From positions 1-52,147 of the forward strand of contig WYEK01000145.1 of assembly GCA_009903855.1 (NCBI GenBank): a stretch of 52,147 bases of DNA, written 5' to 3'. The first letter of the stretch is position 1. The number at the start of each line of letters is the position of its first letter. This stretch comes from Thermocrinis sp. (GTDB lineage Bacteria > Aquificota > Aquificia > Aquificales > Aquificaceae). Positions 33,879-44,108 of the stretch are shown here, piece by piece. A program made the position numbers and the translations under genes. Below the pieces are notes generated by a model. It searched no databases. It had not been told where the DNA came from and was given only the letters and a program-made list of their open reading frames with translations.

Positions 33879-36800
33879 CTTTGGTTTTGGTAGGTTTGGT
33901 CTTTGGTTTAGACCTTCGTTATCCCGAGAATAACCCGGGCGGAGGAAAGGGTAGGGAGTATGGAGAAAGGGCAAGGCGGGAGTATGAGGGGCCCAAAGGA
34001 GAAAGCAACCCTACAAGGACAAAGCTTATGCAACCTCTTACTGCACCCAATCAGAAGGTTATTGGACCTGGTGGCTATCAGTTTGATGTTCCTGCGGTGA
34101 TGTGTGGGCAGGGAAGTGTAAAAGATGAAAAAGTGTTTGCAAGGGTGGTGGTTTCAGATAGCACCTTTACCTTCAGTTATGCCAGCGACCCTTACAGCGG
34201 CATCTTGGACAAGACCTTTAGCACAAACTATACCTACCTGTGTGCGGGCGGTATGTGTCAGAATTGGGATGATGCAAATAAAAGGTTTACCTCGTGCACA
34301 AGGTTTCGTGTAATCAACGGGCAAGTAATCACTCAATCGGTGGACACCTTAGATGGATGCGTCAATCCCAGAAATCAAGGACAGCTTCCCTCCTACTTTG
34401 CAGGACCTCTCATCTCTGAACTTTTGGAATACTACAAATCCCTCGGCAAACCCATTACCACTTCAAAGATAAACCAAGATACCAATGGCGTTGCGGAGTA
34501 TTTGGGAGGCAAGGTAGAGAACTGTCAGGGACAGCCAAAAGTCCCTCCACAAACCAAGTATCTTAACAACCCCTACACCATGAACGACGCCGCACTTTAC
34601 TACTACTTCACCTGCGACCCAGCAACAGACCCAACATGCAGGGCAGCTAAAAAGGTTATGGAACAGGAGAGGTCTTCAGACATAAAAACCTGTGTGATAG
34701 AGAGGACTGTTGGACAAAATGTTCTCAGAAGCGACCAGAGAGTATGCACCCCTGGGCAAAAGCTTTTCCCTGATGGATACAACTCCACGTATTCTGTTTG
34801 CTACTCTGGAGATAAGTTTTTTGACTTTTCCTCTTCTTTTTGGCTTGAGTGCAATCCCGATGGGAGGGGTTATACCCTCAAGGGCTGGGGCTATTGGGAA
34901 GGTGCCCCCTGCGGTTCAACGGACATCTACCCTCCAATGCCTCAGGTAAGCCTTACCTTCCCTCAAACTCAAATTCCCAACTGGGTGGAAATAGGCAGGC
35001 TCTCTGTCAACAAAAGAACTTCTGACGATCTGTCCTCGGGAACCTGCGTATCAGATGTTGCACCCATGAAGGTGTGGATGAGGAATGTAAACGGCGTGTT
35101 AGAGGTAAAGGTGGACAATGCACCTGCGTGTAATTATTTCAAGTGGTCAAGTATAGGCGGGCTTGTGGGAGAATACGTGGGAGACTGTAGCCAGTATGAA
35201 AAGGATAACTGCAAACTTGTTAACGAGTGGTGGGAGGATGCCAACGGAAAAAGAATTCAGGTGATTAAAGATGGGCATCCTGTTCAGCAACTCACTGGCT
35301 GTGTGGAAATTTTGAGGGATGAGAATGTTAAAGTCTGGACATCTGAGTGGCAAACCGCCCAAGCACCCGCCCAAAACTGCAACTGGCCTCCCAAAACCTG
35401 CAAAACCGTAGGTGGAAGGACCGAGTGCAGGCAATGGTGGAAGAAGATAAGGGAGTATAAGTGCAGCCAAACCTCAACCAGCAACTACAAGTTTGACGCT
35501 TTAAACCAAAAAACCCTTGGCATTTTAAACACCCTTGAGTGGGACTACAGAGGAACGGGCAAGATGAGGTATACGGTTATAGACACCTTCTCTCAGGGCT
35601 TTTCCTGTGTGGGCGGAAGTGGAGAGTGCTACAGCATCACAAAAACCCAGCCCATGTTTGTCTGCCCCTTAAACGGCAAACAGGACCCATCTCAGTCTTC
35701 ATGCGACGAAAACTGCTACCAACAGCACCAATGCGACCCTTCCATTGCGAGCTATGAGTGTCCAGTCACGAAAGCCCGCTATCAAGACCAAGCAACCTGC
35801 ACCTCCTCATGCAAAAGCCCAGCACCCTGCAATCCTGTCTACACCTGTCCTTTGAACGGCAGTGCCTTCCCAGACTATCAATCATGCAAAGCAGGATGTA
35901 ACAACTGTTTGGAACAAGGCTGGTGCACTGATAGACGTGTCTGTCCTTCAGGTTATACCTTCAATCCCTCCACAGGAAGGTGTGAAACCACTCCCATTTG
36001 CCCTTCAGGAGGCTACTGGAACCCAAGCATAAGACAATGCGTGGCTTATCCCACTGGCTGGCAGTGTGTGATAAGGTGGGCAAGTTGTGAGGTTTGGCAC
36101 TACTGGGAGGATATGCTGTGGTGCGACCCTCTGCAGGGTTCCTGCCCTATTTACTCGGAGCATTTTACTGTTCCCATGACATGTTATTCTAACTTTTGTA
36201 GTGGAACAAGGAGGGTAGATTATTGGTTTCCGGGATTGTATGTCCAGTGTTATGTTGATACTTCTTCTTCTTATAGGGCTTACTTTAAGTATAATGATTT
36301 TGTATATTCCGAAGATTCCCTTTCCCTTCCCCCATGCACTGGAGGAGAACAGTGGCTTAGTTTATGGTCATGGCCTGACTGGTTTGATGTATACATCACC
36401 GTCTACATGGAGTGGGAACCCACCTGTTCCTCTGGCTATTATCGCAGCGGTTCTATGTGTTATAGCAGTTTCTTTAGCTGTCCTGCTGGGAGTTGGTATG
36501 ATGGGGTTGTGGGGAAATGTGTGCGGAACCCTGATGTTTACTGGGATTGTTCTTTTGGTGGGACTTATGGAGATCAGGGAACCTGTATAGCAAACTGTGT
36601 GAGGGCAATTCCAAACTGCTGCGTAATGCAAGGTCAGTGCACGACAGATGGCAGGATTTATCCAGCAGAGACCTGTGCAAGCCAGTGTTATAAGAATGAG
36701 CCGTGTAATGCTGTTTACAATTACGTGTGTTCTCTGGATGGAAGGGCATACTCGTCCACTTCGGCGTGTCTTTCTGCCTGTAGGACACCAGTCCAGTGCA

Positions 36801-37213
36801 TACTTCAGAATACCAATGTTGAAAAGTATGTGTGCAACCTGAACCTTTTAGAGTATGGAGACTACAATACATGCCAGCAAAACTGCATTTCCCAAAACTG
36901 TGCCTCCTACCAACAGGGAAGTTCTCAGGGAGGAATATCTCAGAAAGAGATGTTTATTGGCACCGCTGGATATGACCCCGAGTGTGCTACTGGAGAAAAG
37001 TATTGCATAATAAAGAAAAGGGTAGATGGCAAAGTCCACTTTGATACCGTTCAGTGCACTATGTCTGGGTCTTTTTGGGTATGTCCTGCGGATGGTGGAC
37101 AGGTGGTAGAGGAATGCAAATGCGGAAAGGACTTGAAGATAGGCTTTGGCTACACTGCGGGAATGCTTGAAATAATATACTCTGCTTTGAAGGATAGGAC
37201 ATGCGGGCCATGA
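33860..37213 (+). CDS. Very Cys-rich TraN-like / adhesin-like protein (1117 aa)
   Basis: Signal peptide; repeated modules such as YVCPLNGKQDPSQSSCDENCYQQHQC, YECPVTKARYQDQATCTSSCKSPAPC, YTCPLNGSAFPDYQSCKAGCNNC. Confidence 0.65.
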   Translation: MRRVLLALVLVGLVFGLDLRYPENNPGGGKGREYGERARREYEGPKGESNPTRTKLMQPLTAPNQKVIGPGGYQFDVPAVMCGQGSVKDEKVFARVVVSDSTFTFSYASDPYSGILDKTFSTNYTYLCAGGMCQNWDDANKRFTSCTRFRVINGQVITQSVDTLDGCVNPRNQGQLPSYFAGPLISELLEYYKSLGKPITTSKINQDTNGVAEYLGGKVENCQGQPKVPPQTKYLNNPYTMNDAALYYYFTCDPATDPTCRAAKKVMEQERSSDIKTCVIERTVGQNVLRSDQRVCTPGQKLFPDGYNSTYSVCYSGDKFFDFSSSFWLECNPDGRGYTLKGWGYWEGAPCGSTDIYPPMPQVSLTFPQTQIPNWVEIGRLSVNKRTSDDLSSGTCVSDVAPMKVWMRNVNGVLEVKVDNAPACNYFKWSSIGGLVGEYVGDCSQYEKDNCKLVNEWWEDANGKRIQVIKDGHPVQQLTGCVEILRDENVKVWTSEWQTAQAPAQNCNWPPKTCKTVGGRTECRQWWKKIREYKCSQTSTSNYKFDALNQKTLGILNTLEWDYRGTGKMRYTVIDTFSQGFSCVGGSGECYSITKTQPMFVCPLNGKQDPSQSSCDENCYQQHQCDPSIASYECPVTKARYQDQATCTSSCKSPAPCNPVYTCPLNGSAFPDYQSCKAGCNNCLEQGWCTDRRVCPSGYTFNPSTGRCETTPICPSGGYWNPSIRQCVAYPTGWQCVIRWASCEVWHYWEDMLWCDPLQGSCPIYSEHFTVPMTCYSNFCSGTRRVDYWFPGLYVQCYVDTSSSYRAYFKYNDFVYSEDSLSLPPCTGGEQWLSLWSWPDWFDVYITVYMEWEPTCSSGYYRSGSMCYSSFFSCPAGSWYDGVVGKCVRNPDVYWDCSFGGTYGDQGTCIANCVRAIPNCCVMQGQCTTDGRIYPAETCASQCYKNEPCNAVYNYVCSLDGRAYSSTSACLSACRTPVQCILQNTNVEKYVCNLNLLEYGDYNTCQQNCISQNCASYQQGSSQGGISQKEMFIGTAGYDPECATGEKYCIIKKRVDGKVHFDTVQCTMSGSFWVCPADGGQVVEECKCGKDLKIGFGYTAGMLEIIYSALKDRTCGP

Positions 37214-38907
37214 GGTGGTTGTGGGCTGTTTTATTGGTTTTGGGGGTTGTCTTTGCAGCCTTTGCTGACTGCTCTATATGTGATAATACCTGTGGGGACT
37301 GGTCTTGCATTACCAACTGTTCCTCAAATGCCACAGATTTTACCTTTGATACTTACAGGTGTAGTGTGGACGGCAATGGCAATGGGCAAGTAGACAGCTG
37401 TTCTGAACTGCCCGCCTGCCAACAGGTAAGCGGAAGGTATGTGTGTCCTGCGGACTTGGGAGACAGCCTTTGCACCTCTGCGGATTGGAGGGGTCCCACT
37501 TTGTATGATACAGACCCTAACAACTTTGAGGCACCTGTATGGGCTGTATACCAGGGCAACTCTTCTATAGACTTTGCCCAGTATCAAAGCCTTCTTTCTC
37601 AGTATGCCCTTGACTGCTTTCCCGTGCCCCAGTCTACCCAAGACAGGCTTTATGAGTTTGCAAGTAAAAACTTTACCTTTCCCACTTGGGTGTGCGGTGG
37701 CGTTCTCTATCAGGATGGCTGGTTCTCCTACAGTGATTGTTCTTACATATCTTACGATGGCTCACGATGGAAGGTTAAGAATAATGCCTGTTCTGACCCA
37801 AACAAGGTGTGGCAAAAGCTGGGAACTAAGTGTTATGCCACTTCATGGAAGCATACCATTCGTTTTCAGGATGGTTCTGTTGTAGAACTTACTTGGAATA
37901 TTCACTTACCTCAGGATAACTTTGACCAAACCCAGCAACTTAGCGTGGGAGGGGCAACCTACAAATTTAACCTAAAGTGTGCCAATAACATCACAGTAGT
38001 GGATGAAGTAAGCGGTGCACAGCTGGTTTTATGCACCTCTTTTTCAGAAAGCGTATATGATTCTCAAAACTCTTTGCTTTACCAACTAAGCTGGGATATA
38101 GATAGCAATTGGTCTTGCCCTGTTTCTACCCTTACCCAGTCAAGTTCTCAGACCTCTGAAACCCTAACACCAATTTCTACCTCTCAGTTTCAGGGAGTGG
38201 TTCTTGAACGGCCTAACAACATAAGCACGGTAGGAATGGGAGTGGACAAAACGGGCAAAAGGTGTAAGCTGTGTGCAAACAGCACGCAGGGTCTTAGCGG
38301 AGGGATTGCAAAAATCCAAGAGGAACAAGAACCCTCTCCACAACCTCAACCACCACCCGGTCCAGAAAATCCCACCTGTGCAAACCCAAGATTTTTCAGT
38401 GGCGAGGCAAGGTTCTGTAGGTCTGGCGGCCTTACCATCTTAGGTGCCTCATGCTGTGGTATATCTGGAATGTTTAAGAGTGTGTGTAATAACAAAGAGA
38501 AGGAACTCAAGAAGAAGAGACAGGCGGAGCTATGCACCTATGTGGGAGAGTTCTGTTCAAAGAGGTGGAAGATAGGGTTTATAAAAATATGCGTTGAAAA
38601 ATCCCGTTCTTTCTGCTGCTTTAACTCCAGATTGGCGAGGATACTTCAAGAGTGTGGAAGACCTCAGATAGGAAAGGGTTGGGGTGCACCCAAAAATCCC
38701 GACTGTTCTGGGTATACCATTGATGAGTTTGCAAGGGTTGACTTTACCAGTGAAAGCTGTGTGCAGGCTATAGAGATGTGGGCAAATCAGATGGCACAAA
38801 GTGTGGGAGAAAGCGTTGTTCAGAATATAGCAAGCCAAGTCAATGACCGTGTTCAGTGGTGGATTAACAGCGTAAAGAACACCAAAGATTACGGCGGGGA
38901 GAAATAA
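37201..38907 (+). CDS. traN: TraN-like mating-pair stabilisation protein
   Basis: C-terminal Cys-rich TraN-like region: ASCCGISGMFKSVCNNKEKELKKKRQAELCTYVGEFCSKRWKIGFIKICVEKSRSFCCFNSRLARILQECGRPQIGKGWG. Confidence 0.8.
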   Translation: MRAMRWLWAVLLVLGVVFAAFADCSICDNTCGDWSCITNCSSNATDFTFDTYRCSVDGNGNGQVDSCSELPACQQVSGRYVCPADLGDSLCTSADWRGPTLYDTDPNNFEAPVWAVYQGNSSIDFAQYQSLLSQYALDCFPVPQSTQDRLYEFASKNFTFPTWVCGGVLYQDGWFSYSDCSYISYDGSRWKVKNNACSDPNKVWQKLGTKCYATSWKHTIRFQDGSVVELTWNIHLPQDNFDQTQQLSVGGATYKFNLKCANNITVVDEVSGAQLVLCTSFSESVYDSQNSLLYQLSWDIDSNWSCPVSTLTQSSSQTSETLTPISTSQFQGVVLERPNNISTVGMGVDKTGKRCKLCANSTQGLSGGIAKIQEEQEPSPQPQPPPGPENPTCANPRFFSGEARFCRSGGLTILGASCCGISGMFKSVCNNKEKELKKKRQAELCTYVGEFCSKRWKIGFIKICVEKSRSFCCFNSRLARILQECGRPQIGKGWGAPKNPDCSGYTIDEFARVDFTSESCVQAIEMWANQMAQSVGESVVQNIASQVNDRVQWWINSVKNTKDYGGEK

Positions 38908-38922
38908 CTATAATAAATACCG

Positions 38923-39480
38923 ATGAGGAACTTCAAATACTTCTCTGACTTTGAGAGGCTTGTAAAGGAAGTGCGTTTTCAGGCAATCATCATCTATGCC
39001 CTGCTTTTTATAGTCCTGCTGGAAGGGATAATGCTTTACAGGGCGGCCACCAACAAGGTGGTGGTTGTAATCCCTCCTAAGGTGGACAAGGAGTTTTGGA
39101 TATCTGGAGAGAACCTGTCTTACGCATACATTGAGCAGGTAGCGGTGTATCTTGCGGACAGTTTGCTTTCTGTGTCTCCTGCCAATGTAGACAAATCCCT
39201 CTCAAGGGTTATGCCCTTCTTAACCACGGACCCAGCACAGGTGAAGGAGATAAGGGACAGCTTTGCAGCTTACGCAAAGGCGGTGAAGGAGAATGACTGG
39301 TGGCAGTCGTTCTATCCTATGAAGGTTGTGGTGGATGAAAAACAGAAGAGAATAGATGTTTATGGAGTTTTGAGGAAGATGACTGGAAATGTTTATGTGG
39401 GGCAGGAAAACAACAAGGTAATCTCTTTCAACTATGAGGTTAGGGGTGGGAGACTACTCATTACGGGGGTGAAGTTCTGA
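38923..39480 (+). CDS. traE: Conjugation protein TraE
   Basis: VVVIPPKVDKEFWISGENLSYAYIEQVAVYLADSLLSVSPANVDKSL. Confidence 0.85.
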   Translation: MRNFKYFSDFERLVKEVRFQAIIIYALLFIVLLEGIMLYRAATNKVVVVIPPKVDKEFWISGENLSYAYIEQVAVYLADSLLSVSPANVDKSLSRVMPFLTTDPAQVKEIRDSFAAYAKAVKENDWWQSFYPMKVVVDEKQKRIDVYGVLRKMTGNVYVGQENNKVISFNYEVRGGRLLITGVKF

Positions 39481-40730
39481 TGCTTAAGAAGTTTGAAGGA
39501 GAGAGGAGAAAACAACTTCTCTTTTTGGGCGCTGCTGCGGTGCTTTTGGGTGGTGGTGTTTTGCTTATTAGTGAAATGCTTTCTTCGGGTAAGAACAAGC
39601 AAGAACAAAAGCCTCCACCTCCCAAAATAGAGACGCCACCTCCACAAAAAATTGAAGAGGAAAGCTTTAAAAAGGAATACGGAGAGAGGCTTGCGGTTTT
39701 GGAAAAGCAGTTGGAGGAGATGAAAAAGCAGCAGGAACAGCAGCAGATAGCGGGATTAGGTCTTCCAAAAGGACAGACACAAGCTGTTCCTTCACCGCCG
39801 CCTCCTTCACAGCCTCCGCCGCCCCCACCACCTCCTCCTCCACCACCGCCTCCTCCTCAACAGCAGTATCCACCTGTGCCTCCAGAGGGAGGTTCAAAGC
39901 AGTCAGCGGTTTCTCGTCCTGTGGATTTGATAGCCATAGAGAAGAGGGAAGTTAAGAAGGAGGAGGAGAAAAAGGAGGAGAAGCCAGTAGAAGTGAAGGA
40001 AGAAGTAAAGACAGAGAAGAAAAAATCAAAGGCTTTAATTCCAGCGGGGGCTTTTGTTAAGGGTGTTTTACTTTCTGGACTTGATGCACCCACAGGAGGG
40101 AAAGCCCAGACTTCTCCACATCCAGTGCTTATAAGACTTGTGGACAAGGCCATTTTGCCAAATCTTTACAAGTCTGATATTAGGGATTGCTTTGTGATAG
40201 GGAGTGGGTATGGAGATTTGGCGGCAGAGAGGGCTTACATACGGCTTGAGGCTATATCTTGCGTAAAGGAGGGAGGAGAGATTGTGGAGAAGAGGGTCTC
40301 TGGCTATGTGGCTGGAGAGGATGGCAAGGTTGGGCTTTTGGGTAGGGTAGTCACCAAGCAGGGCGCCATTTTAGCCCGTATGCTTGTGGCAGGGTTCATT
40401 GAGGGTATAAGCAGGATATTCCAGCAAAGTAGCACCACGGTAGTTGTATCTCCCACTGGGTCGCTATCTACCATAGACCCTAATCGGGCATTCCGAGCGG
40501 GTATAGCTGGAGGATTTTCTGAGGCGGCAAGGACTTTGGTGGAGCAGTATAAGAAGCTTGCGGACGAGACCTATCCTGTGGTGGAGATAAACGCAGGGAG
40601 ACGGGTTGATGTGGTGTTTTTACAGAGCTTTTCTTTGGATGATGTGGAGGGAGACAAGGTGATAAAACCAGAAACTGGGCTTAACAAGCCGCCTCCTGAC
40701 TTAAACGCACCTATACCACCCGGAGGATAA
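39480..40730 (+). CDS. traB: Conjugation protein TraB (VirB10-like)
   Basis: N-terminal TM, Pro-rich linker, IPAGAFVKGVLLSGLDAPTGG, C-terminal VVEINAGRRVDVVFLQ. Confidence 0.9.
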   Translation: MLKKFEGERRKQLLFLGAAAVLLGGGVLLISEMLSSGKNKQEQKPPPPKIETPPPQKIEEESFKKEYGERLAVLEKQLEEMKKQQEQQQIAGLGLPKGQTQAVPSPPPPSQPPPPPPPPPPPPPPPQQQYPPVPPEGGSKQSAVSRPVDLIAIEKREVKKEEEKKEEKPVEVKEEVKTEKKKSKALIPAGAFVKGVLLSGLDAPTGGKAQTSPHPVLIRLVDKAILPNLYKSDIRDCFVIGSGYGDLAAERAYIRLEAISCVKEGGEIVEKRVSGYVAGEDGKVGLLGRVVTKQGAILARMLVAGFIEGISRIFQQSSTTVVVSPTGSLSTIDPNRAFRAGIAGGFSEAARTLVEQYKKLADETYPVVEINAGRRVDVVFLQSFSLDDVEGDKVIKPETGLNKPPPDLNAPIPPGG

Positions 40731-40732
40731 AG

Positions 40733-40924
40733 ATGAGGTGGGTTTTACTGCTTTTGTTTGCCCTGTTTATGAGTGGATGCAGTTCTAAGATACTTCTTCC
40801 TTATGAGGAGGAGAAGCTTTGCAACAAGGGCTCTGGCTATGGTGTGTGCGGTTCTCTGTCGGATGTTTACAGGGACACCCTTGAGAACCCAGAGTTTTAT
40901 GGAATTGAGAAGAGGAGGAGGTAA
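40733..40924 (+). CDS. TraV-like lipoprotein, N-terminal part
   Basis: Lipobox LFMSGCSS; CNKGSGYGVCGSLSDVYRDT. Confidence 0.6.
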   Translation: MRWVLLLLFALFMSGCSSKILLPYEEEKLCNKGSGYGVCGSLSDVYRDTLENPEFYGIEKRRR

Positions 40925-40925
40925 G

Positions 40926-41315
40926 ATGAAAAAGGGTGCGTTGGTTTTGAGTTTTTTGCTTGTGGGATGTGCTACGAAGACGCAGGAGGTAAGCCTCAGG
41001 CATATAGAGCCTAAAGTGGAGACAAAGGAGGTAAAGCAGGAGAAGGAGGAGGAAAGCCTCTATCGGCGTGAGGTGATGGAAAAGATTATGAAAATGGTAA
41101 GGGAAGAACCCACACCTTTGGCACTACCTCCCACTGTTTTGAGGGTCTTTGTTCTTCCCTATGTGGATGACCAGGGCAGGCTAATAACCCAGCATTATAT
41201 GTATCTCAAGGTGGACGAGGGCAAGTGGATACTGGGAGACTATCTTCTGAAGAAGGGTCAGCGGACAAAGGAATTCACTCCTCTCAAGACGGAGGGGCAG
41301 AATGAAAGTAAGTGA
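40926..41315 (+). CDS. TraV-like lipoprotein, C-terminal-type domain
   Basis: ATG 40926 after AGGAGGTAAG; lipobox FLLVGCATK; TVLRVFVLPYVDDQGRLITQHYMYLKVDEGKWILGD. Confidence 0.6.
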   Translation: MKKGALVLSFLLVGCATKTQEVSLRHIEPKVETKEVKQEKEEESLYRREVMEKIMKMVREEPTPLALPPTVLRVFVLPYVDDQGRLITQHYMYLKVDEGKWILGDYLLKKGQRTKEFTPLKTEGQNESK

Positions 41316-43809
41316 TTTTTATGACCTTTTAGAGCGCAAGGGTCTTTCTGAGTATTTGATGCCCGAGTGGGAGGAGAACGAGGTATTCTTTTTGAGGGAT
41401 GGTGGAGTGGGCATAGCCTTTGAGTGTGTGCCTCTTTGGTATGTAAATCAGAATGTGGAGAATGCTTTGAAGCTTTTCCTTGAGGACTTGCCTCCCTCTG
41501 TCTCAGCCCAGTTTATCCTCACCTCCACTCCAGATTATCTGCATCTGGTTGATTACTATCTTGCCAACAAGAGGGCAGGCCTTGTGAACCTACGGGGAGT
41601 GCATGCAGATTTGCTTTGGGAGGCGGTGCAAAGCTATGCACAGTTTTTGGAAAGGAAAGGTCATGAACCCATAACCAGAAGTTTTAACGCTTACCTCAAT
41701 CGCAAGCGCCTTGTTATCACAGTAAAGTATGGAGGGAAGGAACAGGAAAAGCAGCTGTTTTCTACTCTTCTGTCTGTCTTCAGAAAGGACAAGGAACCTG
41801 AGGAAAAGACCTTGGAATACAAGTTGACGCTTATTACTCAGCTTAAGTCCAAGCTTGCGGGGCACTTGGCGGGGGTGGGCTTTCAGCCTCGTCCCATGAA
41901 GGCACAGGACCTGTATGAGTATATGTATAAGCTGATAAACTTCAATGCGGATTGGCGGGGTGCGGGGGAGTATGATGGGACGATACCGCTCAGGAGGGCG
42001 GTGGTAAGGAATGACAATGTTTTGAGGGTGCACGATGACTGCATAGAACTTGGTGGGATGTTTATTAGAAGCTTTTCGGTGAGGAATTATCCGAAGGAGT
42101 GGGGGCTTTTTGATGCGGTGGGGTATGTGGGTTCTGAGATAACTGGCTCTTCTTTGGACTTTCCCTACATGATATGTTTGAATGTGGTGAGGTTTTCAGA
42201 CAAGGTGTTAGGAAAGATAAAGTCCTCAGCGTTAATGGTGTTATCTCAGAGGGTTCCATACAATCTTGTTCCACGGCTTAAGTTCAAGCATGAAGACCTT
42301 TCTGTGGCTATGGAGAGGATAGAGCGTGGAGAGGGAGTGTATGGAGTGGATTTGCTGATTTTCATCTGGGCAAAGACGAAGGAGGAGTTGGAACTGAAAT
42401 CTTCAAAGATAGTGTCTCACTTTAAAAATCTTGGGTTTGATATAGAGAGGAACGCTTATGTGGTTTTGGCGGACTTTATGAGTGCTATGCCCTTTGGATT
42501 TGACCAGAAGATGGCGGACTTTCTCTCAAAGCAAAGAATAAGAGGGATGTTTGCCAACAATGTGGCCACCTTTGTGCCCTTTTATGGAGGATGGCGTGGG
42601 ACAAGGCCAGAGGTGTTTTTTGTAAGCAGTCTGGGAGAACTTGTGGGTTTTGACTACTTTTCCAATCCAGCGGGTGGATACAACAGCTTTGTGGTGGGAA
42701 TGACGGGCAGTGGCAAGTCGGTAGCCTTGCAGTATATAGCTTTTAACTACTTGGCAAGTGGCAACAGGGTGTGGATAATAGACATAGGACGGTCCTATCA
42801 GGCTTTTGCGGAAGTTCTGGGGGGAGACTTTATAGAGTTTAGCTTTGACAGTCCTAAGTGTGTAAATCCCTTCTCTATCATTCAAAACACGCAGGAGTTG
42901 GAAGATTACTTGGAGTTTTTGATAAACCTCTACTATATGATGGGTGCAAACAAGGAAATCAGGAAGTCGGAGGAGAATGAAAAGCTTATAAGGGCTTTTC
43001 TTGAGGAGGCAATCAAGGAAAGCTATCTCCGTTATGGTCCTGAAAGCTGTGTGGATACGCTTATTGAGTATTTGAAAAAGTATTCCACTGACAACAGGGT
43101 GAATGACTTTCTCATCCAGCTTACTCCCTATTCAAGCAGGGGACAATACGGAGTGTTTTTCAACGGATGGTCTCACTTTGAGTTTAACAACTCACTCACG
43201 GTCTTTGAAAACGACACCCTTGAGAACATTCCAGACCTGAGAGACCCTCTCCTCATGCTTTTGACCTTCTTCATTTCCAAAGACATCTACAACCAGCACA
43301 CCTCCACCTACAAGCATTTAGTTATCATAGACGAAGCCCACAAGTTCTTGGGCAATCCCAAGATAGACCTCTTCATTGAACAGGCATACAGAAGGTTTAG
43401 AAAGCACGGTGCAAGCATCATCTTGGGAACTCAAGGGTTTGAAGACTTTATGGCAGGTTCAGGAGAGGTTTCCCGTGCAGGTCGTGTTATCATAGAGAAC
43501 TCCTATTGGAAGCTGTTTGGTATGATTTCCTCCACATCAAGGAATGCTATTCGGAACTCCAAGAGACTATCTCTGACGGAATACGAGTGGAACTTGCTTG
43601 AAAGCGTGCACCCTCTTGCGGGCGAGTATGGAGAGATGCTTTTGGTGTCTGAGGCGGGTGCGGTGAAGGTGCGGATAGTCCTTGACGATTTTATGAAGGC
43701 GCTGTTCTTCACAGACCCTGAGACAAGGAGGAGACGCTATGAACTTGTAAAGCAAGGCTACAGCTGGAAGTCCGCCATAGAAATCCTCAGGAAGGAGAAG
43801 TCGCAATGA
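41302..43809 (+). CDS. traC: Conjugation ATPase TraC (VirB4-like)
   Basis: NSFVVGMTGSGKSVALQYIAFNYL, VWIIDIGRSYQ, HLVIIDEAHKFLGNPKIDLFIEQAYRRFRKHGASIILGTQ. Confidence 0.95.
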   Translation: MKVSDFYDLLERKGLSEYLMPEWEENEVFFLRDGGVGIAFECVPLWYVNQNVENALKLFLEDLPPSVSAQFILTSTPDYLHLVDYYLANKRAGLVNLRGVHADLLWEAVQSYAQFLERKGHEPITRSFNAYLNRKRLVITVKYGGKEQEKQLFSTLLSVFRKDKEPEEKTLEYKLTLITQLKSKLAGHLAGVGFQPRPMKAQDLYEYMYKLINFNADWRGAGEYDGTIPLRRAVVRNDNVLRVHDDCIELGGMFIRSFSVRNYPKEWGLFDAVGYVGSEITGSSLDFPYMICLNVVRFSDKVLGKIKSSALMVLSQRVPYNLVPRLKFKHEDLSVAMERIERGEGVYGVDLLIFIWAKTKEELELKSSKIVSHFKNLGFDIERNAYVVLADFMSAMPFGFDQKMADFLSKQRIRGMFANNVATFVPFYGGWRGTRPEVFFVSSLGELVGFDYFSNPAGGYNSFVVGMTGSGKSVALQYIAFNYLASGNRVWIIDIGRSYQAFAEVLGGDFIEFSFDSPKCVNPFSIIQNTQELEDYLEFLINLYYMMGANKEIRKSEENEKLIRAFLEEAIKESYLRYGPESCVDTLIEYLKKYSTDNRVNDFLIQLTPYSSRGQYGVFFNGWSHFEFNNSLTVFENDTLENIPDLRDPLLMLLTFFISKDIYNQHTSTYKHLVIIDEAHKFLGNPKIDLFIEQAYRRFRKHGASIILGTQGFEDFMAGSGEVSRAGRVIIENSYWKLFGMISSTSRNAIRNSKRLSLTEYEWNLLESVHPLAGEYGEMLLVSEAGAVKVRIVLDDFMKALFFTDPETRRRRYELVKQGYSWKSAIEILRKEKSQ

Positions 43810-44108
43810 AATGGTATCACTGGGTTTTCATCGTTGCCCTTCAATTGTTTATCAATGCCCTGATTTTGGTTTTCATAGCCCAAAACATCAAAGTGGTGAG
43901 TTTTATGGAGATAACCACCATAGGAGTGGATGAGCTGGCAAAGGCTATTCAGGCGGGAGAGGACCCTCAGAAACTCCAGCAGATGCAGATGGAAAAGCTA
44001 AAACAAATTCAGGAAAAACTTAGTAAGCAAGGCGGAATAGTGCTTCTTAAGGAGTGTGTAGTTAAAGGACCCTTTAAGGACATTACCCATGAGGTTCTGG
44101 GAAAGTAA
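43806..44108 (+). CDS. TrbI-like F-type transfer protein
   Basis: 100 aa, N-terminal TM plus coiled region, between traC and a signal peptidase gene. Confidence 0.4.
   Translation: MKWYHWVFIVALQLFINALILVFIAQNIKVVSFMEITTIGVDELAKAIQAGEDPQKLQQMQMEKLKQIQEKLSKQGGIVLLKECVVKGPFKDITHEVLGK

Noticed and set aside
39667-39897. Minus-strand ORF rich in Glu/Val/Ala
   Set aside because: It is the complement of the proline-rich linker of TraB.
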